From Dyadobacter sp. CY345 (GTDB lineage: Bacteria > Bacteroidota > Bacteroidia > Cytophagales > Spirosomataceae): a DNA stretch of 64,000 nt. The notes under the pieces are model-generated. The model had not been told where the DNA came from, made no database searches, and saw only the letters and a list, made by a program, of their open reading frames with translations. The stretch spans positions 744,001 through 808,000 of the forward strand of contig NZ_JAKFFS010000002.1 in assembly GCF_021502725.1 (NCBI RefSeq), read 5' to 3'. A program made the translations under genes and the position numbers. Shown in pieces: positions 1-8,267 of the stretch (its first letter is position 1; each line of letters begins with the position of its first letter).

Positions 1-110
1 TTTACGATACCTTTTGTCAATTTTCCTGTACGCTGATCCTGTTTTAAAACGATGGAAACAGCAAGTCCCGGATGGATATTGCTCCTTTCCGTGCCCGATA
101 GTTCATTCAT
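1..110 (-). CDS. YwbE family protein, N-terminal part (runs off the window)
   Basis: Reading the minus strand from an ATG at 108-110 gives 36 codons that run off the left edge, beginning MNELSGTERSNIHPGL. The segment I-x-P-G-L-x-V-x-I-V-L-K-x-D-Q-R-T-G-K-L-T-x-G-I-V-K matches my recollection of the small YwbE family (about 65 residues, function unknown), where I-K-P-G and K-x-D-Q-R-T-G-K-L are the most conserved parts. About half the protein should lie outside the window. It is transcribed away from the MFS gene, so the gap to the right holds both promoters. Confidence 0.8.
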   Translation of the reverse strand, partial: MNELSGTERSNIHPGLAVSIVLKQDQRTGKLTKGIV

Positions 111-533
111 GAAATCAAAATTTTACTGACAAAATCGAAATTTTTTCCAAAAGTAAGATAATTAGGGGCAGAAGCATAATTCAATCTTATGTTCATTATT
201 TTGAGATTATAGATTTGTATTATTTTAATAATTCGAACTGAATTATTATGCCATTCAAATATTGTTTTGCTCCATATTGCTTTCCGTGAATTAATTTCAA
301 TGGAATAAATCTAATCTGATCTTCAAATGTTTAAATCAATTCTAATTTTAAAAAATCGTTCATTTGTTCAAATTGAACACATTTATAATACATGTCGTTA
401 CTTTGCTATGAAAATTAATTTTCTGTTTTCCATTGAGTGATTAAATCAACGAATTTTAAAATTAGTTTTTAATAGATTAGTGAAATTTGATTTATTCAAG
501 ATTGTTAAAGAAAACAGGGCATCGGACGAAATT
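111..533. other. Intergenic region between divergent ywbE-like and MFS genes
   Basis: This AT-rich gap of about 420 bases has no convincing ORF. It must contain the promoters of both divergent genes. The only clear structure is a 15-bp palindrome at 365-379, listed separately. A ten-codon ATG ORF begins at 404-410 but shows nothing to support translation. Confidence 0.5.
365..379. promoter_or_regulatory. Palindromic operator-like site upstream of the MFS exporter
   Basis: TGTTCAA-A-TTGAACA is a perfect inverted repeat with 7-bp arms and a 1-bp centre, about 155 bases before the MFS start. A TTTG at 363-366 followed about 22 bases later by TTACTTTG is a passable Bacteroidota -33/-7 pair. The palindrome would then lie between the two elements, as expected for a repressor site. 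The binding protein is unknown; no regulator gene is adjacent in the window. Confidence 0.4.
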
Positions 534-1712
534 ATGAAAAAGAGCATACTTACACTTACGCTGGGTGGTTTTGGCATCGGAATGACAGAATTTGTTATCA
601 TGGGAATTCTGCCTGATATCGCCAAATCTTTACAGATTACCATACCGGAAGCCGGACATCTGGTGTCTGCTTATGCACTGGGTGTTGTCGTAGGTGCTCC
701 GTTATTGATCGGGTTCACAGGAAGCAAACCGCCAAAAAATATTCTGTTGCTGCTGATGTGTTTATTCACCGTATTTAATACGTTATCTGCCTTTGCTCCC
801 AGTTATGAGCTTTTACTTCTATCAAGATTTTTCTCAGGAATGCCGCACGGGGCATTTTTCGGAGTAGGCGCCGTAGTGGCTGGCCGTTTGGCGGATCAGG
901 GAAAAGAAGCCAGATCAGTATCGTTAATGTTTGCCGGACTAACGATTGCCAATTTGATCGGTGTGCCGCTGGGTACTTTTATTGGCCATCACATCAGTTG
1001 GCGGATCACCTTTATGATTGTTGGAGTAATCGGTTTATTGACGACAACAAGTATCAAATTATGGATGCCAACATTGTCGGTAACCAATACAAAAGGGCTT
1101 ATGAGTGAGCTGAAATTTTTTACGAGACTGGATGCCTGGCTGATTGTTTTGGTAATAGCCATTGGTACCGGCGGATTTTTTTCCTGGTATAGCTATATCG
1201 CACCGTTATTAACCGAAGTTGGAGGCTTTAACGAAGATTCGATCATGTATATTCTGGTTTTGGCAGGTTTAGGAATGGTTGTAGGAAATTTTATCGGAGG
1301 AAGACTAGCCGATCGGTTTTCGCCGCTTTATACTTCCGCGGCATTGTTGCTTGCGATGGCTTTTTCGTTAACAACTGTTTATTTCGTTTCCAGCAACCAG
1401 ATTCTTACACTAATCTTCACATTTATCACCGGTGCGATTGCTTTTGCAATGCTTTCGCCTCTGCAAATGTTGATGATCAATACAGCAAAAGGAGCAGAAA
1501 TGCTGGCTGCTTCGGTAAGTCAGGCGAGTTTTAATATTGGAAACGCGCTGGGTGCTTATCTTGGCGGATTACCAATCGCTGCCGGTCTGGGTTATAATTC
1601 TCCTGAATGGGTAGGAGCGAGCATGGCTTTTGGCGGTGTGCTGGTTTCTCTGGTGCTGATGTTTCATACAAGGCAAAACAAAGAGGAGGCTGTCGAATTG
1701 CAGCCAGCATAA
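534..1712 (+). CDS. MFS transporter, AraJ/YdhP-like drug:H+ antiporter family (DHA1)
   Basis: A 12-helix major facilitator of 392 residues from the ATG at 534. An in-frame GTG at 480 would add 18 mostly charged residues, and I prefer 534 because the first membrane helix starts directly after MKKS. The helix-1 segment G-x-G-x-T-E-F-V-I-M-G-I-L-P and the helix-2 segment G-H-L-V-S-A-Y-A-L-G-V-V-V-G-A-P are typical of AraJ/YdhP-like exporters. Acting in the inner membrane, it probably exports small organic compounds by proton antiport; the substrate cannot be read from sequence. It ends only 3 bases before the convergent FUSC gene. The upstream palindrome suggests repressor control. Confidence 0.85.
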   Translation: MKKSILTLTLGGFGIGMTEFVIMGILPDIAKSLQITIPEAGHLVSAYALGVVVGAPLLIGFTGSKPPKNILLLLMCLFTVFNTLSAFAPSYELLLLSRFFSGMPHGAFFGVGAVVAGRLADQGKEARSVSLMFAGLTIANLIGVPLGTFIGHHISWRITFMIVGVIGLLTTTSIKLWMPTLSVTNTKGLMSELKFFTRLDAWLIVLVIAIGTGGFFSWYSYIAPLLTEVGGFNEDSIMYILVLAGLGMVVGNFIGGRLADRFSPLYTSAALLLAMAFSLTTVYFVSSNQILTLIFTFITGAIAFAMLSPLQMLMINTAKGAEMLAASVSQASFNIGNALGAYLGGLPIAAGLGYNSPEWVGASMAFGGVLVSLVLMFHTRQNKEEAVELQPA

Positions 1713-1715
1713 TTC

Positions 1716-3953
1716 CTAAACTTTGCCGATAGAAATTTTTTGAAGAATCTTAATTTCATCAATGGTGATCGTACTGATAAGTTCGAACAGGCCATTGATA
1801 GTTTTAAAATCCGATAATGCTTTCCTCGCCGGCGACTGAGCTGATTTTTCAATTCCCATTTCTTTTAATTCCTTTTTACGGGCAGCAAGCAGAGCCAGAA
1901 GTTTTTGATTTTGAGGAAGTGATTCCTTGATGATATCGACACTGGCATTTTCTTCCTTATCAATAATCTGAATGGCCGATTCAAACTGCCGGTCAATTTG
2001 CCGGATCATCGGTTTGAACTCATCAGAAAGATACGTATGTCCAACCGTCTGCGCATAGGTTGAGAGCGACGCAATGTATGAAGTCAGCATGTGGCTCGTA
2101 GCGACAAACTGGTGATGCTCTTCCATTTTTACCTGCTGCTTTTTCGGTTCGGAAAGCATCCGCTGAAAATTATCTGACAGGTTAGCCATTGCAATAATGG
2201 CATCCTTGCGGTGCAGTTTCAGTTCATTGATGTCCATGGAAACGCCGGTAAAAATCAATGATACGTTATCAAAATATTTTCTGTTTGCATCCAGAGCCGC
2301 TTTCATATACTGGTTGATCTGCGTATGTTCCCAAACCGGAAGCACGTATGAAGACACGAAAAAGGCGATAATGGAGCCAATTACGGTATCAATTACCCTA
2401 TCCTGCAAAACTGCTGTGATATGTTCCGGGTTCAGAAAATTGAACCACAGCAAAACATATAGAGTGATACCAATAGATGCGATAAAATAATTTATTTTCA
2501 AAAAACTGTAAGCCGAAATCATTGCAAGCATCATGATCACGAAAATTACAGTATTATCCCGGATCAGATAAAGCGTTAAAAATCCTGCAAAAGCACCCAC
2601 GATTGTCCCAGCAATCCTGTACAGATTACGCTGTTTGGTAATACTGAACGCGGGTTTCATGATTGTAACGATTGTCAGCAATATCCAGTAACCATGACCA
2701 AAACTGAAAAATAACGATACCAAAAATCCGATCATCAACGCCAGCGTTACCCTGAGCGCATGACGGAAATTACTGGATTTTAGGGAGAGATTGTCCAGTA
2801 AAATTCTGGGGCTATATTCCTGTTTCGTCGTAAAATCATCAATATCTACGTTGATATTGTACTCCTTACTGAGCTCAGAATCGTAACGTGTCGCGCGGTG
2901 AAGCTTTTTTACGCGTTCGGTAATGTCCTGCAAACTGTTCAGGATTTGCCGCAGCATAATAAAGTCTTCCACATTTTCATGCGTCATACTCCTTTCCCTG
3001 ATGCTGTCAAATGTCCGCTGACATTTGTTGAAAGCTTCGTCTAGATCATGTCTCGGTTTTGAAGGAAAGCCACTTTGAACAGACAAACCTATTTGTTCCA
3101 GTTCAGCGGCAAGCCAGGTTATGTATGTACCAAACAAACGCAGGATTTTTGAATGATCAAACGCTCTGTGAAGGTTTGAATAATTTTGCTGGGAGTTAAG
3201 GATTCGCTCCATCAAGTCCACACTATCAAGAAACATCAGCATCAATATCCGGCTGGTATTCGTAGATTCTGATACGATCTGGCGTGTTTTAAATAATATT
3301 TCCCGAAGCGTTTCATGGTTCTCGCGAAGAATAACCTGCTGCTGAATCATCTGGTTGAATAATTCGTCGTAGTCGGGTTTGGCAAAATAGTAGCCAGCCT
3401 TGACTGAGAGCAGTTTTCCGAGCTCTACAAAATTCTCACCCAGAAGCTGTTGGATAAGTTTATAAGGTCTGATTTTTTGTAAAACGAGGAACAGAATCAA
3501 ATACCAGACACCGCCAGCCGAAAAAATCAGCGCGTTTCTCAGCACCGCATCGCCGCTCATGTGGTTGTCAATATTGAAAACAAAAACCAGAAGCGCAATA
3601 AGTCCGACGCTGTTGGCACGGTTTCCGTATACCCCAACCAGCGAGAAGAACATTCCGAAGATTATAATTTCGACGAACGCGAGAAAAGGTATATCCCGGA
3701 GAAACCCGGTGATGCAAGCGACGACAAAACAGGTAACGATCGCGATCATCAGGGAATTTCTTCTACGATGCAGCGGACCGGGATTGTCTGTTGTTCCAAT
3801 CAGCAGCGTGCCCAGAGGGAATGCGATCAGGTCACTTAAAATACCGTAATGATGGAAGATCAGGCAAGGAATTACGGCCCCTAATGTGAGCCTGACGCCC
3901 GTATAGAGGTAATGGCTGGAAATAAATTTTCTAAACTCATTAAGGTAATTCAT
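1716..3953 (-). CDS. FUSC family inner-membrane protein (YccS/YhfK-like)
   Basis: This 745-residue protein has the two-block architecture of YccS/FUSC proteins: a cluster of hydrophobic helices at about 15-165, a long soluble helical region at about 170-390, a second helix cluster at about 400-545, and a soluble C-terminal region. The second cluster begins R-H-A-L-R-V-T-L-A-L-M-I-G and contains G-x-G-Y-W-I-L-L-T-I-V-T-I-M-K-P, the FUSC signature. Family members are linked to aromatic-acid efflux (AaeB) or are uncharacterised. It stands alone: convergent with the MFS gene and divergent from the HPP gene. Confidence 0.8.
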   Translation of the reverse strand: MNYLNEFRKFISSHYLYTGVRLTLGAVIPCLIFHHYGILSDLIAFPLGTLLIGTTDNPGPLHRRRNSLMIAIVTCFVVACITGFLRDIPFLAFVEIIIFGMFFSLVGVYGNRANSVGLIALLVFVFNIDNHMSGDAVLRNALIFSAGGVWYLILFLVLQKIRPYKLIQQLLGENFVELGKLLSVKAGYYFAKPDYDELFNQMIQQQVILRENHETLREILFKTRQIVSESTNTSRILMLMFLDSVDLMERILNSQQNYSNLHRAFDHSKILRLFGTYITWLAAELEQIGLSVQSGFPSKPRHDLDEAFNKCQRTFDSIRERSMTHENVEDFIMLRQILNSLQDITERVKKLHRATRYDSELSKEYNINVDIDDFTTKQEYSPRILLDNLSLKSSNFRHALRVTLALMIGFLVSLFFSFGHGYWILLTIVTIMKPAFSITKQRNLYRIAGTIVGAFAGFLTLYLIRDNTVIFVIMMLAMISAYSFLKINYFIASIGITLYVLLWFNFLNPEHITAVLQDRVIDTVIGSIIAFFVSSYVLPVWEHTQINQYMKAALDANRKYFDNVSLIFTGVSMDINELKLHRKDAIIAMANLSDNFQRMLSEPKKQQVKMEEHHQFVATSHMLTSYIASLSTYAQTVGHTYLSDEFKPMIRQIDRQFESAIQIIDKEENASVDIIKESLPQNQKLLALLAARKKELKEMGIEKSAQSPARKALSDFKTINGLFELISTITIDEIKILQKISIGKV

Positions 3954-4152
3954 GCAAAAACGGAACTGTGACTAATTCTATACTTCCAATATCAACTTTA
4001 TGTTTGACAAAAACGATACCTGAGCAGAATTAATGTTTCCGGTTTGTACAGGCACTTGATCAATTATAAAAATTTGTAGAATTTAGCCGAACGATAAAGA
4101 ATATATCATGGTTATAATTAGCTATACTTTTTAAAAATATACTAGATCAGTT

Positions 4153-4734
4153 TTGAGAAAACGTATAAGAAAACATGCCAGAATTGCACGTTATGTGATT
4201 TACAAAGAGACACTGATTGATTTTAAGGATCATTTCTGGACTTTCATCGGATCATTTGCAGGCATTGGTTTAATTGGACTTTTAAATCAAAATGCTTTTA
4301 CCCAAAGCGATAATTTATTCCTGATTGGTTCTTTTGGGGCTTCTTCTGTTTTAATTTATGGTATCGTCAACAGCCCTTTGGCACAGCCCAGGAATTTGGT
4401 AGGAGGGCATGTCATTTGTGCTTTGGTGGGTGTTACCGTCCACTACATTATTCCAAACGAAATCTGGCTTTCCTCTGCATTTGCGGTCTCGCTTTCCATT
4501 GTTATGATGCAGATCACCAAGACACTCCACCCTCCCGGTGGTGCTACGGCGCTTATTGCCAACATCGGTTCAGCAAAAGTGACAAGCCTGGGATATTTTT
4601 ATGTTCTTAGTCCTGTTTTATCAGGCGTTTTGATTTTGCTGCTTGTTGCGCTGATCGTTAACAATATGACCTCTCACCGTTCCTACCCAAAAAATAAAAA
4701 TTGGTATAAAATCTGGCAGCGCAGGTACAGATAA
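4153..4734 (+). CDS. HPP family membrane protein
   Basis: A 193-residue protein with four to five hydrophobic helices and the defining H-P-P motif in T-L-H-P-P-G-G-A-T-A-L at about residues 126-136. The only usable start is TTG at 4153; the frame is open from just after a stop at 4132, and no in-frame ATG precedes the first helix. Plant and cyanobacterial HPP proteins have been linked to nitrite transport across membranes; for this group it is an extrapolation. It lies 46 bases upstream of a ClC-type channel on the same strand, suggesting one operon and a shared role in small-anion transport. Confidence 0.8.
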   Translation: MRKRIRKHARIARYVIYKETLIDFKDHFWTFIGSFAGIGLIGLLNQNAFTQSDNLFLIGSFGASSVLIYGIVNSPLAQPRNLVGGHVICALVGVTVHYIIPNEIWLSSAFAVSLSIVMMQITKTLHPPGGATALIANIGSAKVTSLGYFYVLSPVLSGVLILLLVALIVNNMTSHRSYPKNKNWYKIWQRRYR

Positions 4735-4780
4735 CTTACTACTCACTTCAATTATTGGTTTTACCAGAATCTGAATTTTT

Positions 4781-6052
4781 ATGAATACGAGTTCAACATT
4801 ATCCTATCGGCAGAAAAAAGTCAGAAGGACCCTAACTGTTCTAGCCGCTGCGGCAATGACCGGAATTTTTTCGGCTATTGTTGCCGATACATTAAAGGTT
4901 ACCACAGAACATTATGAGCATGATTTTTTACATAGATTAGCTGAAAACCAGTACTTGATTTTTCTTCTTCCCTTCATCGGCTTCACGACGATACATATTC
5001 TGAGACATTTTTTGTTTAGAAATAAACCGAACAAAGGAATCAAGGAAGTGCTTGATTCCATCAATAAAGGTGGAAAAACATTGCCTGCCTATAAAATTCC
5101 TTCACATTATTTCAACGGATTTTTAACCGTAATTTTTGGAGGGTCAACGGGTATTGAAGTTTCGACGGTGGTAGCGACGGCTTCCATCGGTGCCTTATCC
5201 AGTCATAAAGTAGCACATTTGAATAAATATAGGACGGATCTCGTGTGCGCCGGTTTGGCGGCTGGTATCACGGCTTTATTCAACGCGCCGATTGCCGGAT
5301 TTATGTTTGCTTTTGAGGTTTTTACGAGAAAGCGGAACAAGACCCATTTGGCTGCTTTGGCTACCGCAATCTTCACTTCTTACCTATTGACAAGATATTT
5401 CTTTTACGAAAAAGTTTTCAGTTTTAACGTCACGGGATGGCATAATGAGGCCTTGCCTTATTTCATTTTACTCGGCGTTTTGGCTGGATTTAACTCTGTA
5501 TTTCTAACCAAATGCGTCCTTTTTTGTAAGAAATTTTTCGGGTCCCTTCAAAATGATTACATAAAAATCCTTGCTGGTTCTCTGATCATTTCTACGCTTG
5601 TATTTTTCTTTCCCAGTCTTTACGGAGAGGGATATGCAGGAATAAAAAATCTGACCTCTATCGCTCAGCCGTCCGACTTATATATCCTTTTGCCTTTTGT
5701 AATTGTCCTGTTTTTGAAACCTATTGCAACTTCTGTGACACTTGGGGCGGGCGGTGACGGAGGGGTTTTTGCTCCAAGTTTATTTATCGGAGCATTTTTA
5801 GGTTTGATCACTGCATTGACCTTAAATTACTTTTTTCATCTGAACCTGATTGCGCTGAATTTTATCATTATCGGTATGGCTGCGGTGTTGAGCGGAAGCA
5901 TTCATGCGCCCTTAACGTCCATTTTTCTGGTATGCGCGATTGCCGATAATTATATTTTATTCGTACCAATCGTTATTGCATCACTCGTCTCATGGTTGGT
6001 GGCACAATTTATTTTTCCATATACGGTCTATACTTATAAAGCAACCGTGTAA
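4781..6052 (+). CDS. ClC-family voltage-gated chloride channel-like protein
   Basis: A 423-residue ClC protein with about ten membrane segments. Family blocks are visible: G-I-T-A-L-F-N-A-P-I-A-G (163-173), G-G-D-G-G-V-F-A-P-S (324-333) and H-A-P-L-T-S-I-F-L-V (375-384). Against E. coli ClcA, the gating glutamate is kept (E126 in G-I-E-V-S), but the usual G-K/R-E-G-P reads G-I-E-V-S. The central-serine motif G-S-G-I-P reads N-K-G-I-K (K85 at the serine), and the internal proton glutamate E203 is V180. This argues for an uncoupled channel or altered ion selectivity (inference). There is no CBS domain. It is probably co-transcribed with the HPP gene. Confidence 0.85.
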   Translation: MNTSSTLSYRQKKVRRTLTVLAAAAMTGIFSAIVADTLKVTTEHYEHDFLHRLAENQYLIFLLPFIGFTTIHILRHFLFRNKPNKGIKEVLDSINKGGKTLPAYKIPSHYFNGFLTVIFGGSTGIEVSTVVATASIGALSSHKVAHLNKYRTDLVCAGLAAGITALFNAPIAGFMFAFEVFTRKRNKTHLAALATAIFTSYLLTRYFFYEKVFSFNVTGWHNEALPYFILLGVLAGFNSVFLTKCVLFCKKFFGSLQNDYIKILAGSLIISTLVFFFPSLYGEGYAGIKNLTSIAQPSDLYILLPFVIVLFLKPIATSVTLGAGGDGGVFAPSLFIGAFLGLITALTLNYFFHLNLIALNFIIIGMAAVLSGSIHAPLTSIFLVCAIADNYILFVPIVIASLVSWLVAQFIFPYTVYTYKATV

Positions 6053-6105
6053 CTTACAAAGGCAGCGAGTGCGGGAAATTTTTATTAAATATTAAATTAC
6101 AGATT

Positions 6106-6588
6106 ATGCATATCAGAAAAGCAATAGATCAGGACCGTCATGAAATCTGGGAAATTTTTACTGCTGTAATTCAGACCGGTGATACCTACGTTTATGCGCC
6201 GGATACTCCCAAGGAAGACCTTGAAAAATATTGGTTCTCGACCAATATGGAAACGTATGTTTTGGAGGAAAATGATGAAATTCTTGGTACTTATGTGATC
6301 AAGCCAAATCAGGTAGACCTTGGGTCACACATTGCTAATGCCTCCTATATGGTTCATCCCAAAGCGCAAGGCAGGGGAATCGGAAATTTACTTTGCGAAC
6401 ATTCACTAGCCGAAGCGACGCGTTTTGGATTTAAAGGGATGCAATTTAACCTTGTCGTAAGTACCAATAAGGTTGCTGTGAAACTTTGGCAAAAAAATGG
6501 TTTTGAGATCATTGGCACAATTCCGGAAGGGTTTGAACACCAGGAACTAGGCTTCGTTGATGCCTACATTATGTTCAGAAAATTGTAA
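6106..6588 (+). CDS. GNAT family N-acetyltransferase
   Basis: A 160-residue single-domain GNAT protein. The acetyl-CoA loop is Q-G-R-G-I-G-N-L-L at about 88-96 (motif A, R/Q-x-x-G-x-G/A), preceded by the strand S-Y-M-V-H-P. A motif-B-like N-K-V-A-V-K-L-W-Q-K-N-G-F follows at about 124-136. It should transfer an acetyl group from acetyl-CoA to an amine; the acceptor is not evident. A second acetyltransferase starts 13 bases downstream on the same strand, so the two probably form a small operon closed by the terminator at 7171. Confidence 0.85.
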   Translation: MHIRKAIDQDRHEIWEIFTAVIQTGDTYVYAPDTPKEDLEKYWFSTNMETYVLEENDEILGTYVIKPNQVDLGSHIANASYMVHPKAQGRGIGNLLCEHSLAEATRFGFKGMQFNLVVSTNKVAVKLWQKNGFEIIGTIPEGFEHQELGFVDAYIMFRKL

Positions 6589-6601
6589 ACAGAAATTTTC
6601 T

Positions 6602-7153
6602 ATGCTCATTCTAAACTTTGAAAAATTTCCAGTTTTAGAAACGGAACGACTTGTTCTGCGAGCCATATCGATTGATGATGTTGATGAAATGTTTCAGCAG
6701 AGAAGTAACCCTGAGGTTATGAAATATATTGTCAGACCTATACTTCAATCGAGAAGAGAGGCAGAAGAGCTTGTCAGAAACTATGAATTTTTGTTTGAGC
6801 AGGGAATTAGTATCACGTGGGCAATGTCCTTGAAAGGAGAAAACAAAATGCTTGGAACCGTAGGTTATCCGAGAATCAACAAGGAGAATTACCGTGGCGA
6901 AATCGGGTATTCGCTTGATCCTGTACATTGGAACAAGGGATATATGAACGAAGCGATTAGAGAAGTTATTAAGTTCGGATTCGAAGAATTGCGTTTAAAT
7001 AGCATTGAAGCAATTATTCAACCGGAAAACAAAGCCTCGTCTGAGCTGGTATTGAAACATGGGTTTATCAGGGAAGCGTATATCAGGGAACACAGTTATT
7101 TTAATGATAAATTTCAGGACGTAGAAATTTATTCCTTGTTGTCGCCCAGATAA
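6602..7153 (+). CDS. GNAT family N-acetyltransferase, RimJ/RimL type
   Basis: A 183-residue protein from the ATG at 6602. An ATG at 6557 would overlap the end of the previous gene and adds 15 residues unlike the family. The N-terminal L-E-T-E-R-L-V-L-R is the hallmark of the RimJ/RimL (Acetyltransf_3) group. G-Y-S-L-D-P-V-H-W-N-K-G-Y-M-N-E-A at about 102-118 is the CoA-binding segment and L-N-S-I-E-A-I-I-Q-P-E-N-x-A-S follows. Relatives acetylate ribosomal protein N-termini or small molecules; the substrate here is unknown. Confidence 0.85.
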   Translation: MLILNFEKFPVLETERLVLRAISIDDVDEMFQQRSNPEVMKYIVRPILQSRREAEELVRNYEFLFEQGISITWAMSLKGENKMLGTVGYPRINKENYRGEIGYSLDPVHWNKGYMNEAIREVIKFGFEELRLNSIEAIIQPENKASSELVLKHGFIREAYIREHSYFNDKFQDVEIYSLLSPR

Positions 7154-7170
7154 TTTTATTTTATTAAAAC

Positions 7171-7209
7171 AAAAAAGAGCCGTTTGCGAGATGCAAACGG
7201 CTCTTTTTT
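7171..7209. terminator. Bidirectional intrinsic terminator
   Basis: A 17-bp stem, AAAAAAGAGCCGTTTGC paired with its complement, around a 5-base loop, with A and T runs on the two flanks. It sits between the convergent acetyltransferase and ohr genes and can end transcripts from both sides. Confidence 0.9.
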
Positions 7210-7225
7210 GCAAAGAACAATTTAT

Positions 7226-7663
7226 TTAGGCTGAAATTTCTTCTGTTGTGGTTTTTAAAGTAACCTCAACATTGCCACGGGTTGCGTTGGAATACGGGCA
7301 AACTTCATGCGCTTTTGCGATCAGATCATCAGCAACCGATTGTTCAACACCAGGAATATTGGCTTCAAGCGTAACCACCAATCCAAAACCATCGGCTTCA
7401 TTCTTTCCGATACCGACATGTGCAGTTACAGACGTGGTTCCGGTTTTTATTTTACTCATCTGTATAACGCGATTCAGTGCGCTGTCGAAACAGGCCGCAT
7501 ATCCTGCTGCAAATAATTGCTCGGGATTTGTGTAATTGTTGTTAGCTCCGCCCATTTCCTTTGGAATGCGGACTTCCAGATCTAAAATGCCATCTTCGGA
7601 AACTACTTTTCCATTTCTTCCACCTGTTGCCGTTGCGGCGGTGGTATATATTGCCTTGATCAT
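7226..7663 (-). CDS. ohr: Organic hydroperoxide resistance protein (Ohr, OsmC superfamily)
   Basis: A 145-residue Ohr: a thiol peroxidase that reduces organic hydroperoxides in the cytoplasm. Both redox cysteines are present, C58 in A-A-G-Y-A-A-C-F-D and C122 in H-E-V-C-P-Y-S-N-A-T-R-G-N, the motif that separates Ohr from OsmC. Length is normal. It lies 26 bases downstream of an ohrR-type MarR regulator on the same strand, so the two very likely form one peroxide-inducible operon read from the operator at 8159. It ends at the shared terminator at 7171. Confidence 0.95.
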   Translation of the reverse strand: MIKAIYTTAATATGGRNGKVVSEDGILDLEVRIPKEMGGANNNYTNPEQLFAAGYAACFDSALNRVIQMSKIKTGTTSVTAHVGIGKNEADGFGLVVTLEANIPGVEQSVADDLIAKAHEVCPYSNATRGNVEVTLKTTTEEISA

Positions 7664-7689
7664 TTTGTTGAGGTTTAAGTTAGTTATGA

Positions 7690-8136
7690 TTAATTATTAT
7701 GAACAGCTTCAATTTTATTGATCTTGTCGAGCAGTCCGGTCGCCAGCGTTCTCATTTCCCGGAGTTCTTTATCGGTAAGTTCGAGACTGCATTTTATTTG
7801 CTCAGGAATTTCTGCTCCTTTTTCTTTAAGTTTCTCACCCATTTCTGTCAGTGAAATTATAACAACACGCTCGTCCTCTTTCAGCCTTTTACGCGTAATC
7901 AATTCTCTATCTTCCAGTTTTTTCAACAACGGAGAAAGGGTGCCCGAATCAAGCATTAACTTATAACCCAGCTCCTTAACAGAAACTCCGTTTTCTTCCC
8001 AAAGAACAAGCATCACCAAATACTGAGGGTAGGTGAGTCCTAATTTTTCGAGCAGCGGAAGGTAATGGCTTGTAATTTTCCTTGACAACGCATACAGCGG
8101 AAAGCAAAGTTGATTCGATAATTTTAACAGTTCCAT
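7690..8136 (-). CDS. ohrR: OhrR-type MarR family redox regulator
   Basis: A 148-residue winged-helix MarR protein from the ATG at 8136. A longer frame up to 8241 would read through the operator and the ferritin terminator, so it is rejected. C11 in L-C-F-P-L-Y-A is the OhrR peroxide-sensing cysteine. A second cysteine, C116, is 105 residues later, the same spacing as C22/C127 of Xanthomonas OhrR, suggesting a two-cysteine sensor. The wing reads K-E-D-E-R-V-V-I-I-S-L-T. It should repress ohr and itself from the adjacent operator and release DNA when oxidised. Confidence 0.92.
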   Translation of the reverse strand: MELLKLSNQLCFPLYALSRKITSHYLPLLEKLGLTYPQYLVMLVLWEENGVSVKELGYKLMLDSGTLSPLLKKLEDRELITRKRLKEDERVVIISLTEMGEKLKEKGAEIPEQIKCSLELTDKELREMRTLATGLLDKINKIEAVHNN

Positions 8137-8158
8137 CTCATATAATTTATTGTGTAAA

Positions 8159-8180
8159 ATTAAATTGTATACAATTAAAT
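8159..8180. promoter_or_regulatory. OhrR operator
   Basis: A near-perfect inverted repeat centred on AATTGTATACAATT, with one mismatched pair in 22 bp. It begins 23 bases upstream of the ohrR start. As I recall it, the same 22-bp core occurs in the Bacillus subtilis ohrA operator bound by OhrR. The position and the encoded regulator agree, so autoregulated control of ohrR-ohr is likely. Confidence 0.85.
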
Positions 8181-8221
8181 AACAAGTAATTTGAGTTTTA
8201 TTTTTGGAAAATGCACAAAAA

Positions 8222-8247
8222 AAGGCTGCATCTTGTGACACAGCCTT
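8222..8247 (-). terminator. Intrinsic terminator of the ferritin gene
   Basis: A 7-bp stem (AAGGCTG/CAGCCTT) with a 12-base loop, followed on the minus strand by a run of T. It lies 20 bases beyond the ferritin stop and before the ohrR promoter region. Confidence 0.75.
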
Positions 8248-8267
8248 CTTCTCTAAAGATCTATAAA

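Noticed and set aside
3559-3849. Two overlapping plus-strand frames inside the FUSC gene
   Set aside because: Both are antisense to conserved membrane helices of the FUSC protein, overlap each other in different frames and lack any domain.
4781-6052. Loss of the ClC gating glutamate
   Set aside because: A first alignment put Thr123 at the gating position, but aligning T-V after the motif places E126 there, so the glutamate is conserved; only its neighbours are altered.
7690-8241. A longer OhrR starting at 8241
   Set aside because: The extra 35 codons run through the operator palindrome and the ferritin terminator, and the family start is at 8136.
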